A stretch of 58,844 nt of DNA, taken from IMG/VR virus record IMGVR_UViG_3300031463_000546, positions 1 through 58,844 of that record; one strand, 5' to 3'. Origin of the DNA: a virus. The position numbers and the translations under genes were made by a program. Positions 41,701-48,819 of the stretch are shown here, in pieces. The notes beneath the pieces were generated by a model. That model saw only the letters and a list, made by a program, of their open reading frames with translations, was not told the origin of the DNA and did no database searches. Each line of letters begins with the position of its first letter. Within the stretch, counting starts at the first letter, position 1.

Positions 41701-42306
41701 GGGGCCGACATCCCGGAAGGAGACACAATGGACGAACCGATCCGCGACGCGGCTGACAGCGAGGCCGCCAAAAAATCCACGCCGCCCGCGGGAGGCGGCA
41801 CACCGCCGGCAGATCCTGCCGCACAACTCAAGGCGCTGGAGCAGGAGAACAAGCAACTGAAGCAACAGGTTGTTGATCTGCAAAAGCAAGTCGACGAACT
41901 GCTGGCCGCACAGAAAGCCGCCGCCAATCGTGCCAAAGCCCAGGCGCTGGTGCGCAAGCTGGAACGCCAGGGGCTGAAGTTCGGCACCGACGAGGAGAAG
42001 GATGTCGAAATCGGTCGGTTGGCTGGCCTCTCCGATGAGGCATTTGCCGCCAGCGAAGCCGCTTATGGTCGTATGGCACAGGCCATGCCCGGCAAAACGG
42101 ATGCCAGTGATAAGACCAGTCAGGCCGACAAAGCCGATTGTGCTTGCGACAAGAGTAAAGCCACCGAGCAGATCACCCCGCCGTTGAAAACGGATGCCGG
42201 GGTGCGCCCGCTGGACGTCGATGACCGGAATGACTCGCTGGAAGAGCAACTGAAACGTGGCTTCCAGCAAGCGTATGACGAGCGCATCGCCCGCGTACAG
42301 AGTTAA
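38797..42306 (+). CDS. Tandem Dam-type methyltransferase fused to capsid protease/scaffold
   Basis: 1,169 aa from the ATG at 38797; a TTG 63 bases upstream is the alternative and neither has a strong ribosome site. MTase 1: YIGSKQKL (about 54), VLDGFSGSS (SAM site, about 80), FDPPYATEF (about 253). MTase 2: YMGSKYVML (about 424), ILDAFSGGANVAY (about 446), LDPPYVTEF (about 633). Both keep the DPPY catalytic motif of N6-adenine methylases. From about residue 790 it is a prohead protease: VDLQHSQD (His), GIIAQVSMEC (Ser), CSVCG and YCLHLRKYKGG cysteines. A coiled-coil scaffold (about 1005-1050) ends it. Methylases tied to the head could modify packaged or incoming DNA (inference). Confidence 0.88.
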   Translation: MHTFATDLDRIVFLLEADADLHGFLGLTAEGATQEPSVDITTEELPEGERPKYITNYIGSKQKLVEWIWKHTPDGIASVLDGFSGSSVVAYMYKTKGLRVVANDRLRYAYHAARAIVENDDTRISSEELNTLLQPNAKAATFVQDNFKGLFFANGVHAIIDQVRANIDAVSGYKKDIALFALGKTCMSGKGGFGHFSSSTDYGKRQDTPDEFKQRFAKNVARINALVFSNGKDCKANQKDINALLPEVKVDLAYFDPPYATEFSTTNYEKSYHFVEGLMSYWDGLEIKADTKTHHYVTDHQTVTKANANAFFAEFLANAKQIPHWLISYRDHAYPNETEMRQIIADTGKDVSLRSHDHHYSISSRHGDASDAKEYLFICAHDTGAKAKADEEAGDFETSGELDHLELLTCMAGKDDDPVRVTGYMGSKYVMLGWIARQVPKEAKSILDAFSGGANVAYHFKRQGLKVVANDLLRYPYHLARAVVENSHETLTDDDIERILAPNADAGDFIVRTFHGYYYSKPVLAWLDQVWANIQKLPGYKKDLALATLGTTVKAKSAFGQFNRSKKNSKASLDADAGLSNSQLTNVPVSEFVATFRKTAKRLNSLVFDNSQECKATNLDAVEAVQKVGADVLYLDPPYVTEFNRNDYENDLHFVEGLMTRWADKEILDNGRRSYPSRTTFTRESMQELMASLARESRGKYDTVLLSYRDKAFPAEADIQRIFAEHYGLVRRKAMEVEYNMARTYGAGGQFAKELLFVSSKPRQAAKTAQADHRPANCHTSVPVDIHLSTEGQATTPGSGDPRFTCILCRVGTNKNGDHFLAEELASRYVTAVNKKVDLQHSQDVTDIVGGIVGSDYIEDDAGGRVECVGELYVQDAPNAQLAYRLMKSGIIAQVSMECDYTEGECSVCGKRAQSKNDYCLHLRKYKGGDFQGQPVYEILHGVTFTGLGLLDRKGADENARITQVASQGADIPEGDTMDEPIRDAADSEAAKKSTPPAGGGTPPADPAAQLKALEQENKQLKQQVVDLQKQVDELLAAQKAAANRAKAQALVRKLERQGLKFGTDEEKDVEIGRLAGLSDEAFAASEAAYGRMAQAMPGKTDASDKTSQADKADCACDKSKATEQITPPLKTDAGVRPLDVDDRNDSLEEQLKRGFQQAYDERIARVQS
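41728..42306 (+). CDS. Nested in-frame scaffold protein (internal start)
   Basis: A GGAAGGAG site at 41714-41721 followed by ATG at 41728 lies inside and in frame with the fusion gene. It would give a separate 192-aa protein: Ala/Pro-rich start (MDEPIRDAADSEAAKK), coiled coil (LKALEQENKQLKQQVVDLQKQVDELL), helical C-terminus. This mirrors the lambda C/Nu3 arrangement, where the scaffold is made in excess from an internal start of the protease gene. Confidence 0.55.
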   Translation: MDEPIRDAADSEAAKKSTPPAGGGTPPADPAAQLKALEQENKQLKQQVVDLQKQVDELLAAQKAAANRAKAQALVRKLERQGLKFGTDEEKDVEIGRLAGLSDEAFAASEAAYGRMAQAMPGKTDASDKTSQADKADCACDKSKATEQITPPLKTDAGVRPLDVDDRNDSLEEQLKRGFQQAYDERIARVQS

Positions 42307-42327
42307 ATCACGAGAGGAGATTCATCC

Positions 42328-42690
42328 ATGTCCTATATTACTCCGGTCCATCAGGGGCTGTGCTATGGCGACGGGACGCTGCAAGGTGCGGGCGCGCTCG
42401 GGCAGGTGGTGCGCCTGGTTGGCAACGACCGCTTCGCCGATAACACCGATCCCGCGCTAAAGAGCTTCGGCATGCTGGCCAAAGACTACAAGGACGGCGA
42501 CATGCCGGGCGTCTACTGCAACGGCGGCGTCTATGAGACCGATGTGTTCGACGGCACGATTCAGGCTGGTGACGATCTGAAGGTGTCGACAAACGGCAAG
42601 CTTTCCGCCGGCGTGCAACAAGGCGAACAGATCATCGCCCGCGCCATCGCCGTCGAGGGTGGTCTGCTGAAGTTCCGGCTGTGGCTGTAA
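42328..42690 (+). CDS. Head decoration / capsid cement protein (DUF2190-like)
   Basis: 120 aa. The small beta-rich sequence LCYGDGTLQGAGALGQVVRLVGNDRF, GVYETDVFDGTIQAGDDLKVSTNGKLSAGVQQGEQIIARAIAVEGG has the look of the capsid-cement/DUF2190 family, which caps the capsid lattice. Its place between protease/scaffold and major capsid genes is typical. AGAGGAGA precedes the ATG. Confidence 0.7.
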   Translation: MSYITPVHQGLCYGDGTLQGAGALGQVVRLVGNDRFADNTDPALKSFGMLAKDYKDGDMPGVYCNGGVYETDVFDGTIQAGDDLKVSTNGKLSAGVQQGEQIIARAIAVEGGLLKFRLWL

Positions 42691-42706
42691 AGGAGACTTG
42701 CCAGTA

Positions 42707-43825
42707 ATGAAAACGACCATGAATCAAGCGTATATGGCGAAAATGGCGCAGTTGATGAGCCAGGCGCTGGAATCCCCCGAGGGGATGCGCGCGCTGGCGG
42801 CCGCCATTGCCGCGCCTATCGAGCAGGAGATCGCCCGCAAGGAAATCTCATCGCTACTCCTCACCCAGCACACGTTGCCGAAGGGGGAGCGCCCGCTGTA
42901 TCAGAAGAAGCCGCGTGTAAAAGCCTACTGGATTTCCACCGAAGGGGAGATCCGCGAGCAGCAACTCGGGCAGGATGAGGTGGAATTCGGCACCAACCGC
43001 ATCCACTCGAACCCGATGGTGGATGTGTCGGTGCTGAAAAACGGCAATATCGGCACGTTGATGGATATCCAGCAGGCGGCCGCCGACGAGATCCGCAAGG
43101 AGATCGACAAGCGCACCATCAACGTGGTGTCCGCGGCGGTGCCCAGCGCCAACACCATCGAGGTGGCAGGCAGCGTCATCACCGAAGCGGCGCTCAACGA
43201 GGCCATTTCCATTCTGGAAGACCTGGAACTGTCGGCCAAATACATCGTCATGCGCGGGAGGCGCTTCAACGATCTGCGCGGTTGGGATCTCGATCCGCAG
43301 ACGCAAAACGAGTTGCGCACCAAGGGTGTGATCAAAAACTACGGCACCGGCGGCATCCTGCTCACCGCGTCTGCGGCGCTGAATGAAGTGCTCATTCTCC
43401 CGGAGGATGAAGTCGGCAAAATGCCGATCCGCGAGACGCTGAAAACCGAGGCTATCGACCGCAAAGAGCGGTTTAAAACCGGCTGGTTGGTCTGGTCGGA
43501 ACTCGGGCAAGGCATCCTGCGCCCGGATATCCTGGTGAAGATCAAGCTGCTCGGGGTGAACAATCCGCCCACCGTGGGGTTGAGCAATCCAGCCGCGGTG
43601 AACCTGCAGGTGTCTGTGGTGCCGACCGCCTCCGATGGCGATACCGGTTTGGCCAATCTGCTCATTCTCTGGGGTGATGGCGAGAAGACGGATGCCGTGA
43701 CCAGCGGACAAGTCACCCAGCACGACTATGCGTTGGCTGGAACGTATCGTATCACGCTGGTCGCCACCGACACCTCCGGGCAGACGGCCACCACGACGAA
43801 GATGGTCACCGTGACCGCTGGATAA
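42707..43825 (+). CDS. Major capsid protein with C-terminal PKD domain
   Basis: 372 aa from the ATG at 42707 (AAGGAGA about 11 bases upstream). Residues 1-280 suit an HK97-fold capsid protein: EVEFGTNRIHSNPMVDVSVLKNGNI, ADEIRKEIDKRTINVVSAAVP, AKYIVMRGRRFNDLRGW, GILLTASAALNEVLILPEDEVGKMPIRE, GWLVWSELGQGILRPDILVKI. Residues about 285-372 add a PKD Ig-like domain (LLILWGDGEKTDAV, HDYALAGTYRITLVATDTSGQ) of the same style as the two tail PKD proteins. It probably projects from the capsid and binds surfaces, as Ig-like domains on other phages are thought to do. Confidence 0.88.
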   Translation: MKTTMNQAYMAKMAQLMSQALESPEGMRALAAAIAAPIEQEIARKEISSLLLTQHTLPKGERPLYQKKPRVKAYWISTEGEIREQQLGQDEVEFGTNRIHSNPMVDVSVLKNGNIGTLMDIQQAAADEIRKEIDKRTINVVSAAVPSANTIEVAGSVITEAALNEAISILEDLELSAKYIVMRGRRFNDLRGWDLDPQTQNELRTKGVIKNYGTGGILLTASAALNEVLILPEDEVGKMPIRETLKTEAIDRKERFKTGWLVWSELGQGILRPDILVKIKLLGVNNPPTVGLSNPAAVNLQVSVVPTASDGDTGLANLLILWGDGEKTDAVTSGQVTQHDYALAGTYRITLVATDTSGQTATTTKMVTVTAG

Positions 43826-43835
43826 GGGGAATCCG

Positions 43836-44138
43836 ATGTCGTACGTCATCCGTAACCTTCATCCCTCCGTGATCCACATCCCGGATGCCAGGCTGCGCCT
43901 GAATGCCGGGCAGACGGCGGTGATGGAGACCCTTACCCCGCAGATCGAGACGTTGCTGGTGAATCGGACGCTGGAGATCATGGCCAGTAACTCCGATTCG
44001 CCAGAGGCGATAATGCCGGTCGATGGGGAGTGTATTGCTTCCGAAGTCACGGAACCTGCCATGCCGGCAATCGCAGAGAAGAAGAACAGAAAATCCGTGA
44101 CAGCGACAAAATCGGAGCAGAGTGATGACGCTCAGTGA
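43836..44138 (+). CDS. Small structural protein after the capsid gene
   Basis: 100 aa. Opening YVIRNLHPSVIHIPDARLRLNAGQTAVMETLTPQIETLLVNRTLEIM is a compact beta-like domain; the rest is low-complexity and ends Lys/Ser-rich. A gene at 45954-46175 encodes a protein of similar design. Function unknown; probably a head or neck accessory. The end overlaps the next gene. Confidence 0.65.
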   Translation: MSYVIRNLHPSVIHIPDARLRLNAGQTAVMETLTPQIETLLVNRTLEIMASNSDSPEAIMPVDGECIASEVTEPAMPAIAEKKNRKSVTATKSEQSDDAQ

Positions 44139-44580
44139 ACTCGTGCAGGCGATGCGAATCGATCTCGGCGACACAGAAAGCGAACTCTTCGGGGATATGG
44201 CGCTGGAGCGGTGTGTGATTCGGGCGATCTACCCCGTGGGCCAGGATGCGGGACAACCGCTGAAGATGGTCAATGGGGAAATCGCCCCCGAACCGGATGG
44301 CAATAGCGCGGAGGTGCTGCTGCTCCTCGCGGAGAGTTACGCGTGCGGCGTGATGCGCGGCAAAACCGCGAACGGGGTCAACATCAGCTCCGGCGATAAA
44401 CGGGTGGATCGCAGTACGCAAGCCAAGCACTGGGCCGACCTGGAAGCCGATTTATTGGCGCGATACCGGCAGCGCATCACGGAGATGACGGGCGGTGAGT
44501 TCTTCATCACCCCGCCACCGCTGCGCCCTGTTATGTACGAGCAAGGCTGTGAGGTGATCGAGTATGAGCTCAGTGAGTGA
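44125..44580 (+). CDS. Head-tail connector (adaptor) protein
   Basis: 151 aa from the ATG at 44125, with a GTG codon directly before it; it overlaps the previous stop. Helical with TLSELVQAMRIDLGDTESELFGDMALERCVIRAIY and LLLLAESYACGVMRGKTA, the layout of gp6/gp15-type adaptors that form the ring below the portal. Gene order (capsid, adaptor, closure, neck, terminator, sheath) supports this. Confidence 0.65.
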   Translation: MTLSELVQAMRIDLGDTESELFGDMALERCVIRAIYPVGQDAGQPLKMVNGEIAPEPDGNSAEVLLLLAESYACGVMRGKTANGVNISSGDKRVDRSTQAKHWADLEADLLARYRQRITEMTGGEFFITPPPLRPVMYEQGCEVIEYELSE

Positions 44581-44926
44581 GGCGGAACAGCGGCAGGCTG
44601 TCGCGGACGTGCGGACCATCATCCTGGCTGCCGGGCAGCGGGCCATGGTCATGCGGGAGATGTCCGGTGAGCGACTGTACGGTGCCGATGATGCCGAGTA
44701 TGCCATGATCGGCACGATCCCGGTGGAATGCGTGCCCACCCCGCCCGAGGAGCTGGCGCAGAAGATCGACGGCACGGCGAATGTGCTGGCGGATGCGGAT
44801 GTGCAGGCGAAAGATCATCTGACTATCGGGGGCCTGCCGTATCGAGTGCAGGCGGTGCGTGAGGAGCGCTGGTTTGGCGTGGTCACGCACAAAGTGTTGT
44901 CACTGGTGCGGTTTCATGGGCGTTGA
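44564..44926 (+). CDS. Head closure / head-tail joining protein
   Basis: 120 aa, starting inside the preceding gene. Mostly beta: ERLYGADDAEYAMIGTIPVECVPTP, GTANVLADADVQAKDHLTIGGLPYRVQAVREERWFGVVTHKVLSLVR. This is typical of small joining proteins (SPP1 gp16-like), where a strand motif on coordinate reference (GGLPYRV) is common. Assignment by pattern and position. Confidence 0.6.
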   Translation: MSSVSEAEQRQAVADVRTIILAAGQRAMVMREMSGERLYGADDAEYAMIGTIPVECVPTPPEELAQKIDGTANVLADADVQAKDHLTIGGLPYRVQAVREERWFGVVTHKVLSLVRFHGR

Positions 44927-45407
44927 ATTGTTTGGCGATTGGGAGCGCGTGCGGCATCTGCTGGAAGATCAACCCGGCGCGCGCCTGGCGCTGGCCATCC
45001 GGCAGGCCACAGTGAAAGCCGCCATCCTGCTGGTGCGGGAAATCCAGCGTGGCATTCGCAGCCAGGCGCCGGGCGGACAGCCTTTCGTGCAATTGGCGGC
45101 ATCGACCATTACCCGCAAGCATTCGAGCAAGGCATTGATCGACACGGGTTTCCTGATCAATTCGATCTCGCATCGCATCCTGAAGGATCAGGCGTTCGTC
45201 GGGTTGCTGAAGACGACAGTGTATCGTGATGGCGAGTCGGTGGCGAATATCGGGGCGGTCATGGAGTACGGCGCGACCATCCCCATGCCGAACGGGGTGA
45301 CGATCATCATCCCTGCCCGTCCCTTTCTGCACCCGGTGATGGCGCAGCATAAGGATGCGATTCTCGATCTCTATCGCGATGCATTACGGTCGGCATTGTT
45401 GGAGTAA
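44916..45407 (+). CDS. Neck / tail completion protein, HK97 gp10-like
   Basis: 163 aa from the ATG at 44916, which overlaps the previous gene. An N-terminal helix (ALAIRQATVKAAILLVREIQRGIRSQ) leads into KALIDTGFLINSISHRI and ANIGAVMEYGATIPMP, ending IPARPFLHPVMAQHKDAILDLYRDAL. The L-x-D-T-G-x-L, EYG and I-P-x-R-P-F motifs are those of the gp10/virion-morphogenesis group. Confidence 0.75.
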   Translation: MGVELFGDWERVRHLLEDQPGARLALAIRQATVKAAILLVREIQRGIRSQAPGGQPFVQLAASTITRKHSSKALIDTGFLINSISHRILKDQAFVGLLKTTVYRDGESVANIGAVMEYGATIPMPNGVTIIIPARPFLHPVMAQHKDAILDLYRDALRSALLE

Positions 45408-45417
45408 AGGGAGTGCG

Positions 45418-45957
45418 ATGGACACCATCCGCCTAACGACTGAAGCGTTGATCCGTCTCTTCCAAGCCGAGATCGATCCGCACACGCTGCTGGTGGCCGC
45501 CGATGATGTGTTCGAAGCCACCGAGGTGCCGGCGCTGCTGCTCCAGGGGCCGACGCCGGTGGAGGATGCGCGACGGCGCACGCTGGCGCAGTGGACGGAG
45601 CGGGATCAGGCGGCGATGTCCTTTCGCCGTGGGCGCTATCCCCGGCTCTATCACCTGGAGTTCGAATTGGTGGCGTCCGCGGGCGATGAACGGAGCTTAC
45701 TCACGCTCATCGGCAAGGTCGCGGCGCTCTACCAGCGGATACCGCTGCTGACGGTGCCGGATATGGGTGCGCTCCCGCTGACGGAAGTGACGCCGCTTGG
45801 AGGCGGGCGGCGTGTGAATTTATCGAATCTGCGCCAGGCGTCGGGTCGCCTGCGCATCGAGGATTGTCCGGTCGGCGATGCGGACGCCTTGCAGACGGAA
45901 ACGGGATCTCTCATCGGGACACCCACCATCGCCGTAGATTTCGGAGGACGGGAATGA
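45418..45957 (+). CDS. Probable tail terminator protein
   Basis: 179 aa from the ATG at 45418 (GGGAG site). Alpha/beta pattern with FELVASAGDERSLLTLIGKVAALYQRIPLL in the centre. In this position (after the gp10-like gene, before the sheath) phages encode the terminator that caps the tube. No strong sequence signature; call by position. Confidence 0.5.
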   Translation: MDTIRLTTEALIRLFQAEIDPHTLLVAADDVFEATEVPALLLQGPTPVEDARRRTLAQWTERDQAAMSFRRGRYPRLYHLEFELVASAGDERSLLTLIGKVAALYQRIPLLTVPDMGALPLTEVTPLGGGRRVNLSNLRQASGRLRIEDCPVGDADALQTETGSLIGTPTIAVDFGGRE

Positions 45958-46175
45958 CGGTCGTACTCAATAAGCTGTTTCAGCCGCTGACCTATCAGAC
46001 GGCGAGTGGCGCCGGATTGCACCTGCCGCCGCGGGGGCGGGTCGAGTTGCCAGAACGTGAAGTGTCCGAGGAACTGCGCCGGGCGGCGCAACGCAGATTC
46101 ATCGTCCTGGATGCGGAAACGCCGACCGCCGGTGATCCCGTCGACTCGGCGGACACCGGGACAAAGGAGGGCTGA
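45954..46175 (+). CDS. Small hypothetical protein before the sheath gene
   Basis: 73 aa; the start overlaps the previous stop (ATGA). LNKLFQPLTYQTASGAGLHLPPRGRVELPEREVSEELRRAAQRRFIVLDAE is similar in design to the protein at 43836-44138 (short beta part, then a helix with L..A..R). Function unknown. Confidence 0.65.
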   Translation: MTVVLNKLFQPLTYQTASGAGLHLPPRGRVELPEREVSEELRRAAQRRFIVLDAETPTAGDPVDSADTGTKEG

Positions 46176-46179
46176 TTCC

Positions 46180-47709
46180 ATGCCGAGTTATTTCTCACCG
46201 GGCATTTATCCCCGTGAAATCGACTTTTCCTTTTACGTGAAGCAGATCTCCACCAGCGCCTGCGCCATGGTAGGTGTGACCGAGCGCGGTCCTGTCAATG
46301 AGCCGACGCTGGTGACGAGTTGGGAGCAGTTCCTGCACACCTTCGGCGGCTATCTCGCCGCCGGGTACCTGGTGTATGCCGCACGCGCCTTCTTCGATAA
46401 TGGCGGTTCGGTGCTCTGGGTCACGCGCATCGCACATGCCACCGATCCGACGAAACCCGAGACACTGGTTGCAGTGCCGGCGACCGTCACGTTGAAAGAT
46501 CGTGCGGGGACGCCGGTCAATACGCTGACGATCACGGCGGCGTCGCCGGGCACGTGGGGACGGAAGCTTTCGATCACCGTGCAGGACGGCACGCGTAATC
46601 CGACCACCGAGTTTACCCTGCTGGTGAAGGAAAACGGCGTGGTCAGTGAAGTCTACGCCGACCTGTCGCTGGACGAAACGAAGGCGAACTACGTTGAGTT
46701 GATGATCAATGGGAAGTCCGACAGCATTCTCGCCGCGGACAAACAGAGCGCAACCGCATCTCCCGCGAACCGTCCGGCAACCGGAACATTCGCGCTGACC
46801 GGTGGCGACGATGGCCTGACCGGGCTGACCGACCAGGATTATATCGGCGATCCTGGTGTGCATACCGGACTCTATGCTTTCGACTCCGTCGAGGCGTTGA
46901 ACCTGCTGTGCGTGCCCGGGGTTACCACGGCCACGGTGATTATCGCCGGCCTCACGTATGCGGAGAACCGGAAAGATGTGCTCTTCCTGGCCGATGCGCC
47001 ATTTGGCATTCCCCCACAGGAAGCGCTGGATTTTCGTAAAGGCACGGGAACGTACAATCACGCGGCGTTCGATTCGTCGTATGGCGCGCTCTACTACCCA
47101 TGGCTGCGCATTACCGATCCGCTGACCAATACGGCGAAGTATGTGCCGCCCACCGGCGCGGTGGCCGGTTGTATCGCACGTTCCGACCAGAAGGCGGCGG
47201 TCTGGTCTGCCCCGGCGGGGATCGACCGGGGCCGGATACGGAACGTGTTGGGGCTGGGCTATATCACCAACCGTTCCGAGCGTGATGTGCTCTATCCGGA
47301 AGGCATCAACTGCATCGCCTCGCTCCCAGATGCCGGCATTTGCCTGTGGGGCCAGAAAACGCTGCAGGAGCTCTCATCGGCGACGGATCGGGTGAATGTG
47401 CGCCGGCTGATGATGCACATCGAGAAAGCGGTGGCTAAATCCTCGCAGTTCGTGGTCTTCGAACCGAATATCAAGGCCACCTGGCGCGCGCTCATTCGGC
47501 TGGTCACCCCTTTCCTGCAGGACATCAAGGACAAAGGCGGGCTGTATGACTTCGCCGTGCAATGCGACGAAGAGACCAATACCCCGGCGGTCATCGACCG
47601 CAACGAACTCGTCTGCCGCGTCTTTGCGAAACCGACGAAGACCGCCGAGTTCATCGAACTGAACTTCATCCTGACCGCCACCGGCGGCGATTTCAAAGAA
47701 CTGATCTAA
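46180..47709 (+). CDS. Tail sheath protein
   Basis: 509 aa from the ATG at 46180 after AAAGGAGG. Classic sheath features: YFSPGIYPREIDFSFYVKQISTSACAMVGVTERGPVNEPTLVTSWEQFLHTFGGY at the N-terminus, TFALTGGDDGLTGLTDQDYIG in the middle, NVLGLGYITNRSERDVLYPEGINCIASLPDAGICLWGQKTL and VNVRRLMMHIEKAVAKSSQFVVFEPN, and a C-terminal strand IELNFILTATGG. It contracts around the tube. It defines the phage as a myovirus type. Confidence 0.95.
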   Translation: MPSYFSPGIYPREIDFSFYVKQISTSACAMVGVTERGPVNEPTLVTSWEQFLHTFGGYLAAGYLVYAARAFFDNGGSVLWVTRIAHATDPTKPETLVAVPATVTLKDRAGTPVNTLTITAASPGTWGRKLSITVQDGTRNPTTEFTLLVKENGVVSEVYADLSLDETKANYVELMINGKSDSILAADKQSATASPANRPATGTFALTGGDDGLTGLTDQDYIGDPGVHTGLYAFDSVEALNLLCVPGVTTATVIIAGLTYAENRKDVLFLADAPFGIPPQEALDFRKGTGTYNHAAFDSSYGALYYPWLRITDPLTNTAKYVPPTGAVAGCIARSDQKAAVWSAPAGIDRGRIRNVLGLGYITNRSERDVLYPEGINCIASLPDAGICLWGQKTLQELSSATDRVNVRRLMMHIEKAVAKSSQFVVFEPNIKATWRALIRLVTPFLQDIKDKGGLYDFAVQCDEETNTPAVIDRNELVCRVFAKPTKTAEFIELNFILTATGGDFKELI

Positions 47710-47721
47710 AGGAGGCATTCC

Positions 47722-47886
47722 ATGGCAACAGCCTACTGTCTGAAGTGCAAATGCACGCGGGAGATCAACGATCCCCGTTATGAGACGCTGAAGAACGGCA
47801 CACTCGCGGTGAAGGGGGTGTGTCCGATCTGCAGCAAGCCGATCTCCCGCATTCTGGGCAAGGCCGAGAAAGGAACCACACGATGA
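47722..47886 (+). CDS. DUF5679 zinc-ribbon mini-protein
   Basis: 54 aa after AAAGGAGG. AYCLKCKCTREINDPRYETLKNGTLAVKGVCPICSKPISRILGKA is the DUF5679 pattern, with CxxC and CPIC pairs that would hold one zinc. Its stop overlaps the amidase start (ATGA). Function unknown; commonly found as a small phage or archaeal protein. Confidence 0.85.
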   Translation: MATAYCLKCKCTREINDPRYETLKNGTLAVKGVCPICSKPISRILGKAEKGTTR

Positions 47887-48476
47887 ATTTGCTAATCTAC
47901 CTCGACCCGGGGCATGGCGAAGGCGTCACCGGTCAACGCGACCCGGGAGCCATTGGGCCTACCGGATTGACGGAAAATGAGGTGACGTTCGATGTGGCTA
48001 AACGCCTTGGGCATCTGCTCCGTGAACAAGGTGTGGAGACGCTGGGCGTTACGCTGACAGCCGCCCGCGATGACGAGAATCTCAACGAAGCGATCAAGGC
48101 GGCGAACGCCGCGGGGGTGCACCTGTTTGTCTCCCTGCACTGCAACTCGGCGACCACACCGTCCGCGCATGGTGTGGAAGTCTGGCATGGTGGGGGCAGT
48201 ACCGCCGAGAAAGTGGCCAACACGGTGCTGGCACGCATCATGACGGAATTCACCGGCGGCCAGGGCGCCTGGCTCAACGGGCGCGTGTTGCCGTTGACCA
48301 GCCGGGGTGCCAAACACGGCACCTTCGCCGTGCTCCGCAACACGCACATGCCGGCCATCCTGGTGGAGATGGCCTTCATTTCCAATCGCCAGGAAGAAGG
48401 CTGGCTGTGCGACGCGAGCGTGCGGCAGCAGTTCGCGCAGGCCATCGCGGATGGCATTCTCGACACACTAACATAA
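47883..48476 (+). CDS. Endolysin: N-acetylmuramoyl-L-alanine amidase (Amidase_3)
   Basis: 197 aa, single catalytic domain without a visible wall-binding module or signal peptide. Motifs of the zinc-dependent family: YLDPGHGEG (first His), GLTENEVTFDVAKRL (Glu ligand), VSLHCNSATTPSAHGVEVW (second His) and PAILVEMAFISN (catalytic Glu). It cleaves the bond between muramic acid and the stem peptide during lysis. A holin-like gene follows. Confidence 0.9.
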   Translation: MNLLIYLDPGHGEGVTGQRDPGAIGPTGLTENEVTFDVAKRLGHLLREQGVETLGVTLTAARDDENLNEAIKAANAAGVHLFVSLHCNSATTPSAHGVEVWHGGGSTAEKVANTVLARIMTEFTGGQGAWLNGRVLPLTSRGAKHGTFAVLRNTHMPAILVEMAFISNRQEEGWLCDASVRQQFAQAIADGILDTLT

Positions 48477-48492
48477 GAAAGGACGGCAAGCA

Positions 48493-48807
48493 ATGAGTAT
48501 TTTCCATTTTGTGATCACCCATGGGGACGCCTTCGTTACCCTCCTGGTGGCGCTGATCGGCGTGTTGAAGTTGACGGCCTGGGGGAAGGCGAACGCCGAA
48601 GCGTTGGCGTTGCTCGTGGATGTCATCGAGCAGAAGAACAGCACGGACATTAAGCAGACGGTGGCCGCCTTGCACGGTGACCTATCCGGGGTGGCCCAGG
48701 ATGCGTTGGACGATGCCGTTAATACCGCAGATGCGAAAAAGAAGGCGCTGCCGACGATCTTGCGCGTGTGTCGTGAGGTGTTCCGTGGGCTGTTTCCCGT
48801 GCGCTGA
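48493..48807 (+). CDS. Putative holin
   Basis: 104 aa with one hydrophobic segment near the N-terminus (FVTLLVALIGVLKLTAW, about residues 14-31) and a charged helical rest with a basic end. Directly after the amidase gene, the usual holin position. A second small membrane protein at 49413-49775 is a competing or cooperating candidate. Confidence 0.6.
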   Translation: MSIFHFVITHGDAFVTLLVALIGVLKLTAWGKANAEALALLVDVIEQKNSTDIKQTVAALHGDLSGVAQDALDDAVNTADAKKKALPTILRVCREVFRGLFPVR

Positions 48808-48819
48808 ATAGGAGTGACC

